Positions 54,998-63,781 of a stretch of DNA of 64,000 nt are shown here, piece after piece. This DNA comes from Agrobacterium vitis. Lineage in GTDB: Bacteria > Pseudomonadota > Alphaproteobacteria > Rhizobiales > Rhizobiaceae. The translations under genes were made by a program, and so were the position numbers. The stretch covers positions 2,152,501-2,216,500 of the forward strand of contig NZ_AP023272.1 in the NCBI RefSeq assembly GCF_013426735.1, written 5' to 3'. The notes beneath the pieces were generated by a model. That model searched no databases. It saw only the letters and a list, made by a program, of their open reading frames with translations, and was not told where the DNA came from. How positions within the stretch are numbered: position 1 is the stretch's first letter; each line of letters starts with the position of its first letter.

Positions 54998-56248
54998 TCA
55001 GATGATCAGATTGGCCAGGATGTCGTTTTCGGTGATGTCTTCATAGCCGAGACCATTCTCTTCGAACCGCTGCAACAGGCCGGAAAAATTCGAGGCATCC
55101 GTCGTTTCAATGCCGATCAGGATCGAGCCGAAATTGCGGGCGGATTTCTTCAGATATTCAAACCGGGCGATATCGTCTTCCGGGCCAAGCAAATTGAGAA
55201 AATCGCGCAACGCGCCGGGCCGCTGCGGCAGGCGCAGAATGAAATATTTCTTCAAGCCAGCATAGCGCATGGCGCGTTCTTTCACGTCGGGCAGGCGCTC
55301 GAAATCGAAATTGCCACCGGAGACGACAAGCACCACGGTCTTGCCCTCGATGGATGAGTGCTCCAGCAGGCCGAGTGTGGCAATCGCCAAGGCACCCGCC
55401 GGTTCCAGCACCACGCCTTCGACATTCAGCATGTCAATGATCGTCCCGCAAATCGCATTTTCTGGCACCAGCATGACCTGAGCGGGCGGGAAGTGTTTCA
55501 GGGCCGCAAAATTGGCATCGCCGATTCGCGCCACGGCGGCACCGTCGACAAAATTATCGACCTTGGGCAGGGTGATGACTTCACCCGCTTCCAACGAGCG
55601 TTTCAGGCTTGGCGCGCCGACCGGCTCGGCAAACAGAAAGGCTGATGGCGGCAGGTCTTCGGCTAGATAGCCCGTCATGCCCGCACTCAAGCCGCCGCCA
55701 CCGACGGGCATGACCACCAGATCGGGTGTGACCTCTTCCGGTAGTTGCTCCAGAATTTCGGCAGCAACGGTTGCCTGGCCTTCGATGATGTCGGCATGGT
55801 CGAAAGGCGGCACCATCAGGCCGTCGGCTTCCTCTACATAGTCGCGGGCGGCCTTGTAGCATTGGTCGAAGATATCGCCGATCAGCCTTATGGTAATGAA
55901 CTCGGCACCGAACTTGCGGGTCTTGTCGATTTTCTGCTGCGGCGTGGTCACCGGCATGAACACCACGCCATGCACGCCGAAGTGACGGCAGGCGAAGGCG
56001 AAGCCTTGCGCATGATTGCCGGCTGAGGCGCAGACGAACATCTTGTCGATCTGCCCCAGGGCAATAACCTTGCGGAAGAAGTTATAGGCGCCGCGTACCT
56101 TATAGGAGCGCACCGGCGTCAGGTCCTCACGCTTCAGATAAATGTTGGCATTGAACAACGTGCTCAAGTGCTCGCTCAATTGCAGTGGTGTCGCGGGGAA
56201 AAGGTCGCGAAGGGCATGAACGGCATCTTGGACGGCAGTTTTTGTCAT
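54998..56248 (-). CDS. ilvA: Threonine ammonia-lyase (threonine dehydratase)
   Basis: 416-residue PLP enzyme making 2-oxobutanoate for isoleucine. PLP lysine in RSYKVRGAYNF (about residue 49); glycine loop PVGGGGLSAG; ASAGNHAQGFAFACR. A single ACT-like regulatory domain at the C-terminus (RFEYLKKSARNFGSILIGIE) suggests isoleucine feedback. The same layout occurs in the shorter biosynthetic IlvA type of many alphaproteobacteria. Lies upstream of the guanidine operon on the same strand, with its own promoter region between. Confidence 0.93.
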   Translation of the reverse strand: MTKTAVQDAVHALRDLFPATPLQLSEHLSTLFNANIYLKREDLTPVRSYKVRGAYNFFRKVIALGQIDKMFVCASAGNHAQGFAFACRHFGVHGVVFMPVTTPQQKIDKTRKFGAEFITIRLIGDIFDQCYKAARDYVEEADGLMVPPFDHADIIEGQATVAAEILEQLPEEVTPDLVVMPVGGGGLSAGMTGYLAEDLPPSAFLFAEPVGAPSLKRSLEAGEVITLPKVDNFVDGAAVARIGDANFAALKHFPPAQVMLVPENAICGTIIDMLNVEGVVLEPAGALAIATLGLLEHSSIEGKTVVLVVSGGNFDFERLPDVKERAMRYAGLKKYFILRLPQRPGALRDFLNLLGPEDDIARFEYLKKSARNFGSILIGIETTDASNFSGLLQRFEENGLGYEDITENDILANLII

Positions 56249-56938
56249 GGTCTGGTTTCCAGCATCGGCAATATCAGTGCTATCTGCTAACGCATCGATC
56301 CCGAAGTTGAAACTGCTTTAAGCAATCCTGCCGCAGATAGTGAAAAATACGGTTTTACCTCGGCAGGGTATAGGCGAACGACGTTGCTGACGCGCTCTAC
56401 TGGAGCGAAAGCAGGAAGAGCAGGGTTCTAAGCACCACTGTAAAAGCCTCAGTCCATGTCTCGATATGGATCATAAGCCCTCGCTATCAAGAAATTTACC
56501 ATAAGTTCCGTTTTTTACAGTCAAGCAGGTAATCATATTCGGTTGCATTGACTAGAATAGATCCACTTATGGTTTGTAAAAAATCCCCAACAATAAGGGG
56601 GGTGATACATATCAATTTACCAAAATGTTGATTTCGAATAGTTTTTCCTAATTTTACTGCTTTAACAGTGCTGTCCCAATTTGGGAAATCCCTTAAAATA
56701 CATGTGTAACATAATGGTAATGCTGATTTCGTTCCCATGATTCTTAAAAAAATAGACCCAATAAATGACGTTCCTAGATGTTGCTGGCTCGACTAATGTT
56801 GTGTAGGCTTAACTTTGTATTAATGATTTTTCCGTGAACGCTGCGGCACCAGTGATGGTGTCCGAACAGATCTTGGCTGCACATGGCTTGAAAACCATGC
56901 GTGGCAAAGGGTGTCGTTGAAGCAACGTGAGGTGTATG
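56249..56938. other. AT-rich intergenic region before the glycosyltransferase
   Basis: 690 bases, strikingly AT-rich from about 56490 to 56830 compared with its surroundings. The only sizable reading frame is on the minus strand, 56738 to 56496, 80 residues (MGTKSALPLCYTCILRDF... ending DCKKRNLW), with a weak AAGAA before its ATG. I do not recognise it; it may be a small foreign gene, a remnant or chance. No terminal repeats or transposase motifs are seen. Confidence 0.5.
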
Positions 56939-57976
56939 ATGAGTGTATCGGTTGCTGTCGTGATCCCCTTTTTCCAGAAAGAGAAGGGAATTTTATCCCG
57001 GGCTCTGGAATCGATTAAATCGCAGAAATTAGACAGTGACGTTGAGATAAGCGTTGTTATCGTTGACGATAGCTCGCCAATTTCCGCCAAAGAGGAACTT
57101 GCTGATTTCGAAGCCGGTCCCAATCTGTGCATCGTTCTGCTTGAAAAAGACAATGGTGGACCAGGCGAAGCGCGAAATATGGCGCTGGATTATCTTGAAG
57201 CCGATCCCGTCAACTATGTGGCCTTTCTCGATTCCGACGACGTCTGGCACGACGATCACATTCAGCGTGCCCTGGATGGGCTTGTCTTTGGTGATTTCTT
57301 CTTCTGCAACCATGTTCGCGGCAAGTATTATGCCGACTATTTCATTAGTCTTCCCGGCACGCGCCGTGCGCTTGCTTCCGATGAAGACTTGATTTGCGGC
57401 GACAATTACCATGCCTTCCGCAAGGGCCAGCTTGCGGAAGTGATGATCCGCGAGTGCCCCCCGCAGACATCGACCGTCGTTTACCGCTTCAAGAAAAATG
57501 CCGGTTTGCGTTTCAATGGCGCGCTGCGCAGTGCCGGCGAGGATCATGTTTTCTGGATCGAGCTTTGCCTGTTCAACGACACGGTGATCGATCCGAAGAT
57601 CAATGTCAGCTGCCTGGAAGGCGTTAATCTCTACTGGTCCAACGTGTCCTGGGATAGCCCGAAATCCGTGGCGATCCAGGGCTGTCTGGCGCTTCAATAT
57701 AATTATCTCAAGGATATGCCGGTTATTTTGCTTGCCGATCCGGAGACTGTTCTGTTCCGCCAGAAGCTTTATGAAGGCGCTTATACCTATGCCTTGTTGC
57801 GTGGCCTGGCCAAAGGCTACCTGCCGGATTTCAAGGTTCTGATGCGGCTGGTTGCTGCCTATCCCGGTTATCTGATGCGGGCGCCAACCAGTTTCCAGTT
57901 TTTCCTGCGCAACCGTCGTGTGATGACCAATGAAACCGCAGTGAAATCCATGCCTGCTGAGGATGCCGTTGCCTGA
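56939..57976 (+). CDS. Family 2 glycosyltransferase
   Basis: 345-residue GT-A fold enzyme. SVSVAVVIPFFQKEKGILSRAL at the N-terminus, VVIVDDSSPISAKEE with the nucleotide-binding Asp, NGGPGEARNMALDYLE and the DxD-like FLDSDDVW (about residue 98). GEDHVFWIELCLF is the later acceptor-side motif. Similar in layout to exopolysaccharide GT2 enzymes such as ExoW, but the sugar is unknown. ATG 56939 has GAGG six bases upstream; ATG 56936 is too close to it. No polysaccharide genes flank it. Confidence 0.85.
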   Translation: MSVSVAVVIPFFQKEKGILSRALESIKSQKLDSDVEISVVIVDDSSPISAKEELADFEAGPNLCIVLLEKDNGGPGEARNMALDYLEADPVNYVAFLDSDDVWHDDHIQRALDGLVFGDFFFCNHVRGKYYADYFISLPGTRRALASDEDLICGDNYHAFRKGQLAEVMIRECPPQTSTVVYRFKKNAGLRFNGALRSAGEDHVFWIELCLFNDTVIDPKINVSCLEGVNLYWSNVSWDSPKSVAIQGCLALQYNYLKDMPVILLADPETVLFRQKLYEGAYTYALLRGLAKGYLPDFKVLMRLVAAYPGYLMRAPTSFQFFLRNRRVMTNETAVKSMPAEDAVA

Positions 57977-58125
57977 TATCAGCGTTTTATCGCCGGTTCT
58001 GACAGACTGTGAGCAAAATCGCTTGATTTTATGACCATGCTTGCCGACAAACGACATTGGTCTTGGCCGGGATGCGTGAGTGTCCCTGCGCCATTATATT
58101 TGTTGGCAGGCAGAGGGCAGTTGCA

Positions 58126-58452
58126 ATGGCATCCTTTCTTTCGAAGATTTTTTCGGCGTTTTCGGGTTCGTCATCATCAGATGAGACGAAGCAGTCCGTT
58201 TCCGCCGAGCCGCAATTGCATGGCGATTGTCGGATCTATGCCGAGCCGATCAAGGAAGGCAGCCAGTTGCGTTTGGCCGGGCGGATCGAAAAGGACGTCA
58301 ATGGTGAAACGCTGACCCGCAGCTTCATTCGCGCCGACATGTTTACATCCAAAGAAGATGCGCTGGATTGCACCTTCCGTAAGGCCCGCCAGATTATCGA
58401 CCAGAACGGACCTTCGCTGTTTGCCGATGGCGCCAAGGATCGCAGCGCTTAA
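58126..58452 (+). CDS. HlyU family protein
   Basis: 108-residue protein. MASFLSKIFSAFSG is an amphipathic start, then a core with YAEPIKEGSQLRLAGRIEKD, TLTRSFIRADMFTSKEDA and RKARQIIDQNG. These match the HlyU-family pattern (named for a Vibrio haemolysin regulator, though the alphaproteobacterial members have no proven role in virulence). ATG 58126 has GAGGG upstream; a longer frame begins with a poor site. Ends in a strong bidirectional terminator. Confidence 0.78.
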   Translation: MASFLSKIFSAFSGSSSSDETKQSVSAEPQLHGDCRIYAEPIKEGSQLRLAGRIEKDVNGETLTRSFIRADMFTSKEDALDCTFRKARQIIDQNGPSLFADGAKDRSA

Positions 58453-58475
58453 AGATTTTAAGGATAATTTTTCAT

Positions 58476-58508
58476 GCAAAACGCCCGGATTTGGTCCGGG
58501 CGTTTTGC
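58476..58508. terminator. Bidirectional terminator between HlyU-like gene and cpdB
   Basis: GCAAAACGCCCGGA (58476-58489) pairs with TCCGGGCGTTTTGC (58495-58508), 14-bp perfect stem, loop TTTGG. The AAAA/TTTT inside the stem gives a U-tract on both strands. Confidence 0.9.
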
Positions 58509-58528
58509 GTTTCAGCTGGATCGTTGTT

Positions 58529-60532
58529 TTACAGAATCAGCCGGTAATTGGCAAAACCGTCCGCGCCGTCACCGGCATCCTCGATCTTCGCGCCCTTGAC
58601 CTCAGCGGCAAACGCCCGGCCCTTGGGGCCTGTCTGGAAGCTGGCGGTCGTGTCGGGGATCGCGGCAAAGCGCCAATTGCCGTCAGCCGAGGGGTTGATG
58701 GTACCCTGGGCGACAATATAGCGGACGATGACATCGCGATTGGTATCCGGGCCGACGAAAATCACCTTGTCTGAGGCGAGATCAGGGAATTTTCCGCCGC
58801 CCCCAGCGCGGTAGTTGTTGGTGACGACCACAAATTGCTGCTCAAGATCAATAGGCTTGCCGTTAAAGCTCAGGTTTTTGATCCGGTTTGCATTCGGATT
58901 GATCGCTTTGCCATCCTTGTCATATTTCGTCGGTTGCGACAGGTCGATCTCATAGGTGACGCCGTCGATCACATCGTAATTGTAGGATGGGAAGTCGAGA
59001 TTGAGCAGGGCCGCATCCTTCGATCCAGGCTTGATCTGGTTGAACATGCCAGCCGACATTTCCAGCCAGTTCTTGACCTGCGCGCCTGTTATCAGCACCG
59101 CCTGCACGGTGTTTGGATAGAGGTAGAGGTCCGAGACATTCTTGATGGCGATATCGCCTGCGGGAACATCGGTATAATAATCGGCGCCACCGCGGCCGCC
59201 AGCCTTGAACGGCGCTGCGGCTGACAAGACAGGATAATCCTTGTACTTCGTCTCCTTCAGCATGTCCTTGATATACCAGGTCTGGGCATTGGACACGATC
59301 TGCACCGATGGGTCGTCGGCCACCAGCGCGAAATAGGAGTAAAGCGGTGCGGATGTCTTGCCGACCGGGGTGCGCACGTAAGCCAGTGTCGCCTCGTGTT
59401 CGTCCTTTATGGCGGCCACGACGTTTTGGTTGTCCCTGACATCGGCAATGATTTTCTTGGCGTCATCGCGGTGATAGATCGGCCGTGCCTCAGCGGTGAA
59501 ATCGACGATTTTCCAGCGATTGCCATCTTTTTCCAGCATGAAGTCGATCAGGCCCATATGTGAGCCCCAGAAGCCAGCCATGACCGCGGGCTTACCCATC
59601 AATGTTCCCCTGATCGGATCGGCACCCTGGACACCATCCCAGGTTTTTGGACCGGGAAAGACCAGATGTTGATGGCCGGTGAAAATCGCATCGATGCCCT
59701 CAACTGTGGCCAGGTAGAGCGAGGCATTTTCCATTCTTTCTGTCTGGCCGCTGCCATCGATACCGGAATGCGACAGCGCGATGACGATATCGGCACCTTG
59801 CTCCTTCATCACAGGTACCCACGCACGAGCCGCCTCGACGATGTCACGGGTCTGGGCCTTGCCCTCAAGGTTCTTGGCATCCCAGAGCATGATCTGCGGC
59901 GGAACGAACCCGATAAAGCCGACCTTGATCACACTCTCGGCACCCGCACCGTCCTTGATCGTCTTTTCAATGATCGTAAAAGGCTTGAAGAATAGCGCGT
60001 CGTTTTTCGGATCGGAGGCGAGCTGGCCCTTGGTCAGGTTGGCGCAGACAATAGGATATTTCGCCGCCGCCAGCGTGTTGAACATGAAGTCGAGGCCGTA
60101 ATTGAATTCATGATTGCCAAGCGTGCCGCAATCATAGCCCAGCGTGTTCATGGCCTTCATGACGGGGTGCTGATCACCGGCCTTGATGCCCTTTTTATAG
60201 GCCATGTAATCGCCCATCGGGCTGCCTTGCAGCAAATCGCCATTGTCGATCAACATGGAGTTGCCAGCTTCGGCCCGGATCTCGTCGATCAGCGTCGCTG
60301 TGCGCGTCAGGCCCATCGTGTCATTGGGCTTGTCGGCATAATAGTCGTAGGGCATCAGGTTGACATGGATGTCGGTGGTTTCCATCAACCGCAAATGCGC
60401 CTGATTGGCTGCCGCCCGGGCGGCAAACGGATGAAGCACGACAAGGGCGCTGGCAGCGGCAAAACCTCCCAACAGCGAGCGGCGCGTAATAGGGTGCAGG
60501 TCGGTGGGGCGCAAGTGTGCGAGTGGCGACAT
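58529..60532 (-). CDS. cpdB: 2',3'-cyclic-nucleotide 2'-phosphodiesterase / 3'-nucleotidase
   Basis: 667-residue exported nucleotidase. A twin-arginine signal (TRRSLLGGFAAASALVVLH) is at residues 15-35. The metallophosphatase domain has TTDIHVNLMPYDYY, DNGDLLQGSP, LGNHEFNYGLD, LSHSG and GHQHLVFPG; the C-terminal 5'-nucleotidase domain has YNYDVIDGVTYEIDLS and VVTNNYRAGGGGKFP. It scavenges phosphate and nucleosides in the periplasm. ATG 60532 has AGGAG seven bases upstream, preferred over ATG 60556. Tat export fits a folded metalloenzyme. Confidence 0.93.
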   Translation of the reverse strand: MSPLAHLRPTDLHPITRRSLLGGFAAASALVVLHPFAARAAANQAHLRLMETTDIHVNLMPYDYYADKPNDTMGLTRTATLIDEIRAEAGNSMLIDNGDLLQGSPMGDYMAYKKGIKAGDQHPVMKAMNTLGYDCGTLGNHEFNYGLDFMFNTLAAAKYPIVCANLTKGQLASDPKNDALFFKPFTIIEKTIKDGAGAESVIKVGFIGFVPPQIMLWDAKNLEGKAQTRDIVEAARAWVPVMKEQGADIVIALSHSGIDGSGQTERMENASLYLATVEGIDAIFTGHQHLVFPGPKTWDGVQGADPIRGTLMGKPAVMAGFWGSHMGLIDFMLEKDGNRWKIVDFTAEARPIYHRDDAKKIIADVRDNQNVVAAIKDEHEATLAYVRTPVGKTSAPLYSYFALVADDPSVQIVSNAQTWYIKDMLKETKYKDYPVLSAAAPFKAGGRGGADYYTDVPAGDIAIKNVSDLYLYPNTVQAVLITGAQVKNWLEMSAGMFNQIKPGSKDAALLNLDFPSYNYDVIDGVTYEIDLSQPTKYDKDGKAINPNANRIKNLSFNGKPIDLEQQFVVVTNNYRAGGGGKFPDLASDKVIFVGPDTNRDVIVRYIVAQGTINPSADGNWRFAAIPDTTASFQTGPKGRAFAAEVKGAKIEDAGDGADGFANYRLIL

Positions 60533-60694
60533 GGGAAGGCTCCTGGCAAATGTCATCGTCGATGCGTGAGCATCGCAAACCAGTTGCCTTCATATCATGA
60601 CAGGTTGATGATGATAATCTGAAATACCGTGCGCGCCAGAAATTGGCCGGTGACATTTAGCGCGAGCGATCAAAGCTGTGTGGAGCGATCGGGT

Positions 60695-61030
60695 CTATCG
60701 TTTCAGGACCGGGCGCACTTCCTGGTGGAAGTTGCGAAAGTAAGCGGCGACCTTCGCAATGGAATTGCTGTTCTGGCGAAACTGAATGCCCAGCCGTCCG
60801 CCCCGGTTCCAGCGGACCATGCCCTCCAGCAGACCAATTTCCTCATTTTCGATGAGGACGGTGCTGCCAGTTGCTGCGTGGAAGGCAGTGTAGAGTTCAA
60901 GTGCCAAGCCTGAGCGGGAAATATCGATGATCCGGCAATCGGCAACCTGGCGCATATAGCGCACGGCACTATCCATGCGGCAGCGACTTCGTGGGGCTGT
61001 GCGAATATCCATTTTAAGATTGTTTTGCAT
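60695..61030 (-). CDS. PilZ domain protein
   Basis: 111-residue single-domain PilZ protein, a cyclic-di-GMP receptor type. The signature is RSRCRMDSAVRYMR (Arg-rich R-x3-R) followed by CRIIDISRSGLALEL (D/N-x-S-x-x-G) near residue 38. GMVRWNRGGRLGIQF is the barrel end. Whether it truly binds c-di-GMP depends on the spacing of the Arg pair, which is RSRCR here. Its output is unknown; no flagellar or polysaccharide genes adjoin. It is 162 bases upstream of cpdB. Confidence 0.82.
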   Translation of the reverse strand: MQNNLKMDIRTAPRSRCRMDSAVRYMRQVADCRIIDISRSGLALELYTAFHAATGSTVLIENEEIGLLEGMVRWNRGGRLGIQFRQNSNSIAKVAAYFRNFHQEVRPVLKR

Positions 61031-61179
61031 GTGAAAGTCTTTTTTCTAGGTTCCTTTCCATTTTAACGGCGATCATTGTAAATACTGTAAAAAATCTCGT
61101 TAAAATTCCCGCTTACATCAAGCGGATCAAAGCCGCCCACCACGTCAGACGAACGGCTGTTTTTTTGCGACGCTGTGGT

Positions 61180-62793
61180 TCACATCTTCGAGTCTTGATA
61201 CCTGTCGGATGGAAGCAAAAAAGTCTTGCTCCAGAGCGTTTGGCGGTGGTTGTAATCATAAACGCTCAAGCACACGGTGTTTTCGTCTGGCTGTCCAAGA
61301 CGTAATTGTGAAGAGGCGCCTTCCTCACCGGTCTCGCTCTGCCACAAGGGCTGATTGTTGCGGTTATAAAAAACCAGATTTCCATCGTCGCGCATCTGCA
61401 ATCGGCCGGGCAGGGCGGTTTTTTCATCTTCGCCCAACATCGCCCCCAAAATCGACCAAAGCGTCTTGCCGGAGCTGTCTCGCAGTTGCGGGCCGAGCGC
61501 CGGGTCATTCACCAGACTGGCGCTACCATTGAACGTGGTCAGCGACTGGCCGGGGAAAAGCACCGCTTTGTTACGGCTGTCCAGTCGGGCAATATCGGCC
61601 ATCTCACCAACCAGCGGGATCTGCATCAGATATTTGACATCGTCCAGTGACCAGCCATTTGCATCGCGGGCCGCCAGAAGCACGGTCAGCTTGGCGAAGG
61701 AGGCCATGACGGTCATATCCACCGGGTTCAATGCGCCAATGGCGGGCAGCCAGGCCCCTGCGGCATAGGTATTATAATCCACAGCGCCCTGCAGGACCTG
61801 GGTATTATCGACAATCACCACGCCCGCTCGGTTGGCCTCCTCCAAGGCCTTGTAGATAGCGCCCTGGTCCGGCTGCCGGGCATTTCCGCTTGGAAAATTG
61901 CCTGCGCCATAGGCTTGCAGCACCAGCCCGCCAATGCCCTGGGCCACGCAGGTGCGGATCATATCGGCCAGCAGCGCCTTACCTTGGGCGGCATCGTACC
62001 AGGCGGGAAAGGCCCCGAGAGTGATGACCGGAGCCTTGTTTATGTTGGAGGTGATGGCCTGCAATTGGGCCAGGGTTTCCGTCCTCGCGGCTTCATCATC
62101 CAGGCTGACAGCGGAGGATACGGGCGGCAGTGGGGCGAGGTCGGCATTGAGGCCGAGGGTGATGCCATATTGGCCGACAACCGGGAAATTCGGGCTGGAA
62201 AAGCCGCGAAACTGGCTTGCATCGGCTTTCACCACCCGCGAGCCGCGCATCAGCTGGCTATCGAAAAACACACTGACACCGGCAAGCCCAGTCTGTGCGG
62301 CGGCGACCGCGCCACAGACATTTTGAAAGGCGTCACTATTGAATGTCATGCCGGAAATCACCCCTGGGGTAGGGGAATGAAACAGCGGCACCTGCGAGCC
62401 GGTCAGGATCACCGGCTTGCTGAGTTGCGCCAAAACGGTGCCATCGGCACTAAAGCGCGACAGCAGCATGGCCAGCGCCGTGCCGCTGTAATCCATGGTA
62501 TCCGTGCCATGCAATACGATCCAGCCGTCCACCGTGTCGTAGCGTTCCAGGATATGGCGGGCAATCAGGCACCAGTCGGAGGGTTGCAGATTGGTGCTGT
62601 CCAACATGCCGCTCTCGCTTTCTGGAAAGGCGAGGTCGGTCACATAGTCCAGCACCAGATCGGCATACTTCTGCTTCAGGATCGGGTCGAGATGGGACTG
62701 GCAGGCTGCCTTGAATTGGGCGCTGGTCATCGGAGCCAGCGGGTTTCCGACGCAGCTGATCGTGCCGCCGGTATTGATGACGCCAATTTTCAA
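61180..62793 (-). CDS. L-asparaginase fused to a C-terminal bulb-type lectin domain
   Basis: 537-residue fusion. Residues 1-~340 are an asparaginase of the AnsA class: INTGGTISCVGNP (nucleophile Thr8), IVLHGTDTMDYSGTALA, and GSRVVKADASQFRGFSSPNF with the catalytic Lys. From ~412 to ~530 comes a B-lectin-like domain: LFPGQSLTTFNG, GRLQMRDDGNLVFYNRNN, PLWQS, then a partial repeat ending RQTLWSKTF. No signal peptide. The start is TTG 62793: AAGGAG is seven bases upstream, the only ATG there is out of frame, and homologues start at LKIGVINTGGT. Downstream of the DUF1203 gene by 20 bases. Substrate (Asn or a glycosylated Asn) is open. Confidence 0.85.
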   Translation of the reverse strand: MKIGVINTGGTISCVGNPLAPMTSAQFKAACQSHLDPILKQKYADLVLDYVTDLAFPESESGMLDSTNLQPSDWCLIARHILERYDTVDGWIVLHGTDTMDYSGTALAMLLSRFSADGTVLAQLSKPVILTGSQVPLFHSPTPGVISGMTFNSDAFQNVCGAVAAAQTGLAGVSVFFDSQLMRGSRVVKADASQFRGFSSPNFPVVGQYGITLGLNADLAPLPPVSSAVSLDDEAARTETLAQLQAITSNINKAPVITLGAFPAWYDAAQGKALLADMIRTCVAQGIGGLVLQAYGAGNFPSGNARQPDQGAIYKALEEANRAGVVIVDNTQVLQGAVDYNTYAAGAWLPAIGALNPVDMTVMASFAKLTVLLAARDANGWSLDDVKYLMQIPLVGEMADIARLDSRNKAVLFPGQSLTTFNGSASLVNDPALGPQLRDSSGKTLWSILGAMLGEDEKTALPGRLQMRDDGNLVFYNRNNQPLWQSETGEEGASSQLRLGQPDENTVCLSVYDYNHRQTLWSKTFLLPSDRYQDSKM

Positions 62794-62813
62794 GACATGT
62801 CTCCTTGCAGTGG

Positions 62814-63323
62814 TTAGGCGGTTTCCAATCCCTCCGGCAGATGTTCGCCCACCGGGGTCCGCTCGATCCTGCATTGAAAGCAGTTGTTGCGAGCCGACCG
62901 GACATGCACATAGGCGATTTTTTCGTCCTGGAGAAGCTCTTGCGCGCGCGCCGCAATCCGGGGTGTCTCGGTAACGGCGCCGGTGCCATAGACGATCCTG
63001 TCATCGTGGCCATAGCCGCGCACGATATAATCGGGGCTTTCGAAGATCGGCGGTAAGGTATCGCCATCATCATAAGCCGCGCATTCCTCGGCATGAAGAA
63101 AGATCGGTCCGGTCTCTGCATAGGGCTGTAGATGAGGGAAAGGCCGATAGGCCAGGGTCAGGTAAGGCGCACCTTCGGCAATCGGCGCCAGGCAATGGCG
63201 GCATTGATAGCTGCCACCAGGCGAGGTGCGGCGCTCCGGCACGCATCCATAGGCATCCGGCGCACCGCTCCGGTAGGCTTCGGCAAGGGTGGACGGCATG
63301 GGGGCAAAGCGGATGGTCTGCAT
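62814..63323 (-). CDS. DUF1203 domain protein
   Basis: 169-residue DUF1203 protein with a zinc-like CRHCLAPIAEG near residue 41, FLHAEECAAYDDG and the family end YVHVRSARNNCFQCRIER. Function unknown in the family. AGGAG precedes its ATG by eight bases. Immediately upstream of the asparaginase-lectin gene; the short gap suggests they are transcribed together. Confidence 0.83.
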   Translation of the reverse strand: MQTIRFAPMPSTLAEAYRSGAPDAYGCVPERRTSPGGSYQCRHCLAPIAEGAPYLTLAYRPFPHLQPYAETGPIFLHAEECAAYDDGDTLPPIFESPDYIVRGYGHDDRIVYGTGAVTETPRIAARAQELLQDEKIAYVHVRSARNNCFQCRIERTPVGEHLPEGLETA

Positions 63324-63412
63324 TGTCTGGCTCCTGTTTGACGTGAATGCGCCAAACTCTTGCCTGGACGGTGGAGTGAAGCCACCCGGTTCTTGCCAAC
63401 GCGCAAAGAAAC

Positions 63413-63781
63413 TTAAAGTGGGCGTTCAATCTTGTCGTAAACGCTCTTCAATGCCTTCAACCGAGCATCATAGGCCTTGGTAATGCAGTCGCTATCGGCA
63501 TTGCAGGACTGGCGGGTTTTAAGCCAAGCCGTCTGCTGGTCCTGCAATTCGCCGCGATTGCCCATGGGCAGCAGGCCGGAAATCAGCTCAAATGTGGTGA
63601 CCATCTTCACGTCGAGATCGTTCAGAGCCCGATTGTCGCAAATCGCTTTTTCGTCTGCCTTCAGATCGGTCTTGGTACAATCGAAGCTCGCGGCATCGCC
63701 GTGGCGGGGCATCATGCCTGCAATCACCAGGGTGCTAATAAACAAAATCGAGGCGGTGGCAGATGCAGTTTTCATGGTCAT
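63413..63781 (-). CDS. LprI-like secreted protein (DUF1311)
   Basis: 122-residue exported protein. Signal peptide residues 1-~30 (MTMKTASATASILFISTLVI... ending GDA). The mature part has four cysteines: FDCTKTDLKADEKAICDN and RQSCNADSDCITKAYDARL, with QQTAWLKTR between, as in the LprI N-terminal/DUF1311 family that includes lysozyme inhibitors. ATG 63781 or 63775 both possible; neither has a strong ribosome site. 89 bases before the DUF1203 gene. Confidence 0.78.
   Translation of the reverse strand: MTMKTASATASILFISTLVIAGMMPRHGDAASFDCTKTDLKADEKAICDNRALNDLDVKMVTTFELISGLLPMGNRGELQDQQTAWLKTRQSCNADSDCITKAYDARLKALKSVYDKIERPL

Noticed and set aside
60560..60640. Possible PHO box upstream of cpdB
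   Set aside because: One CTGTCAT half-site is present but the second half at 11-base spacing is missing.
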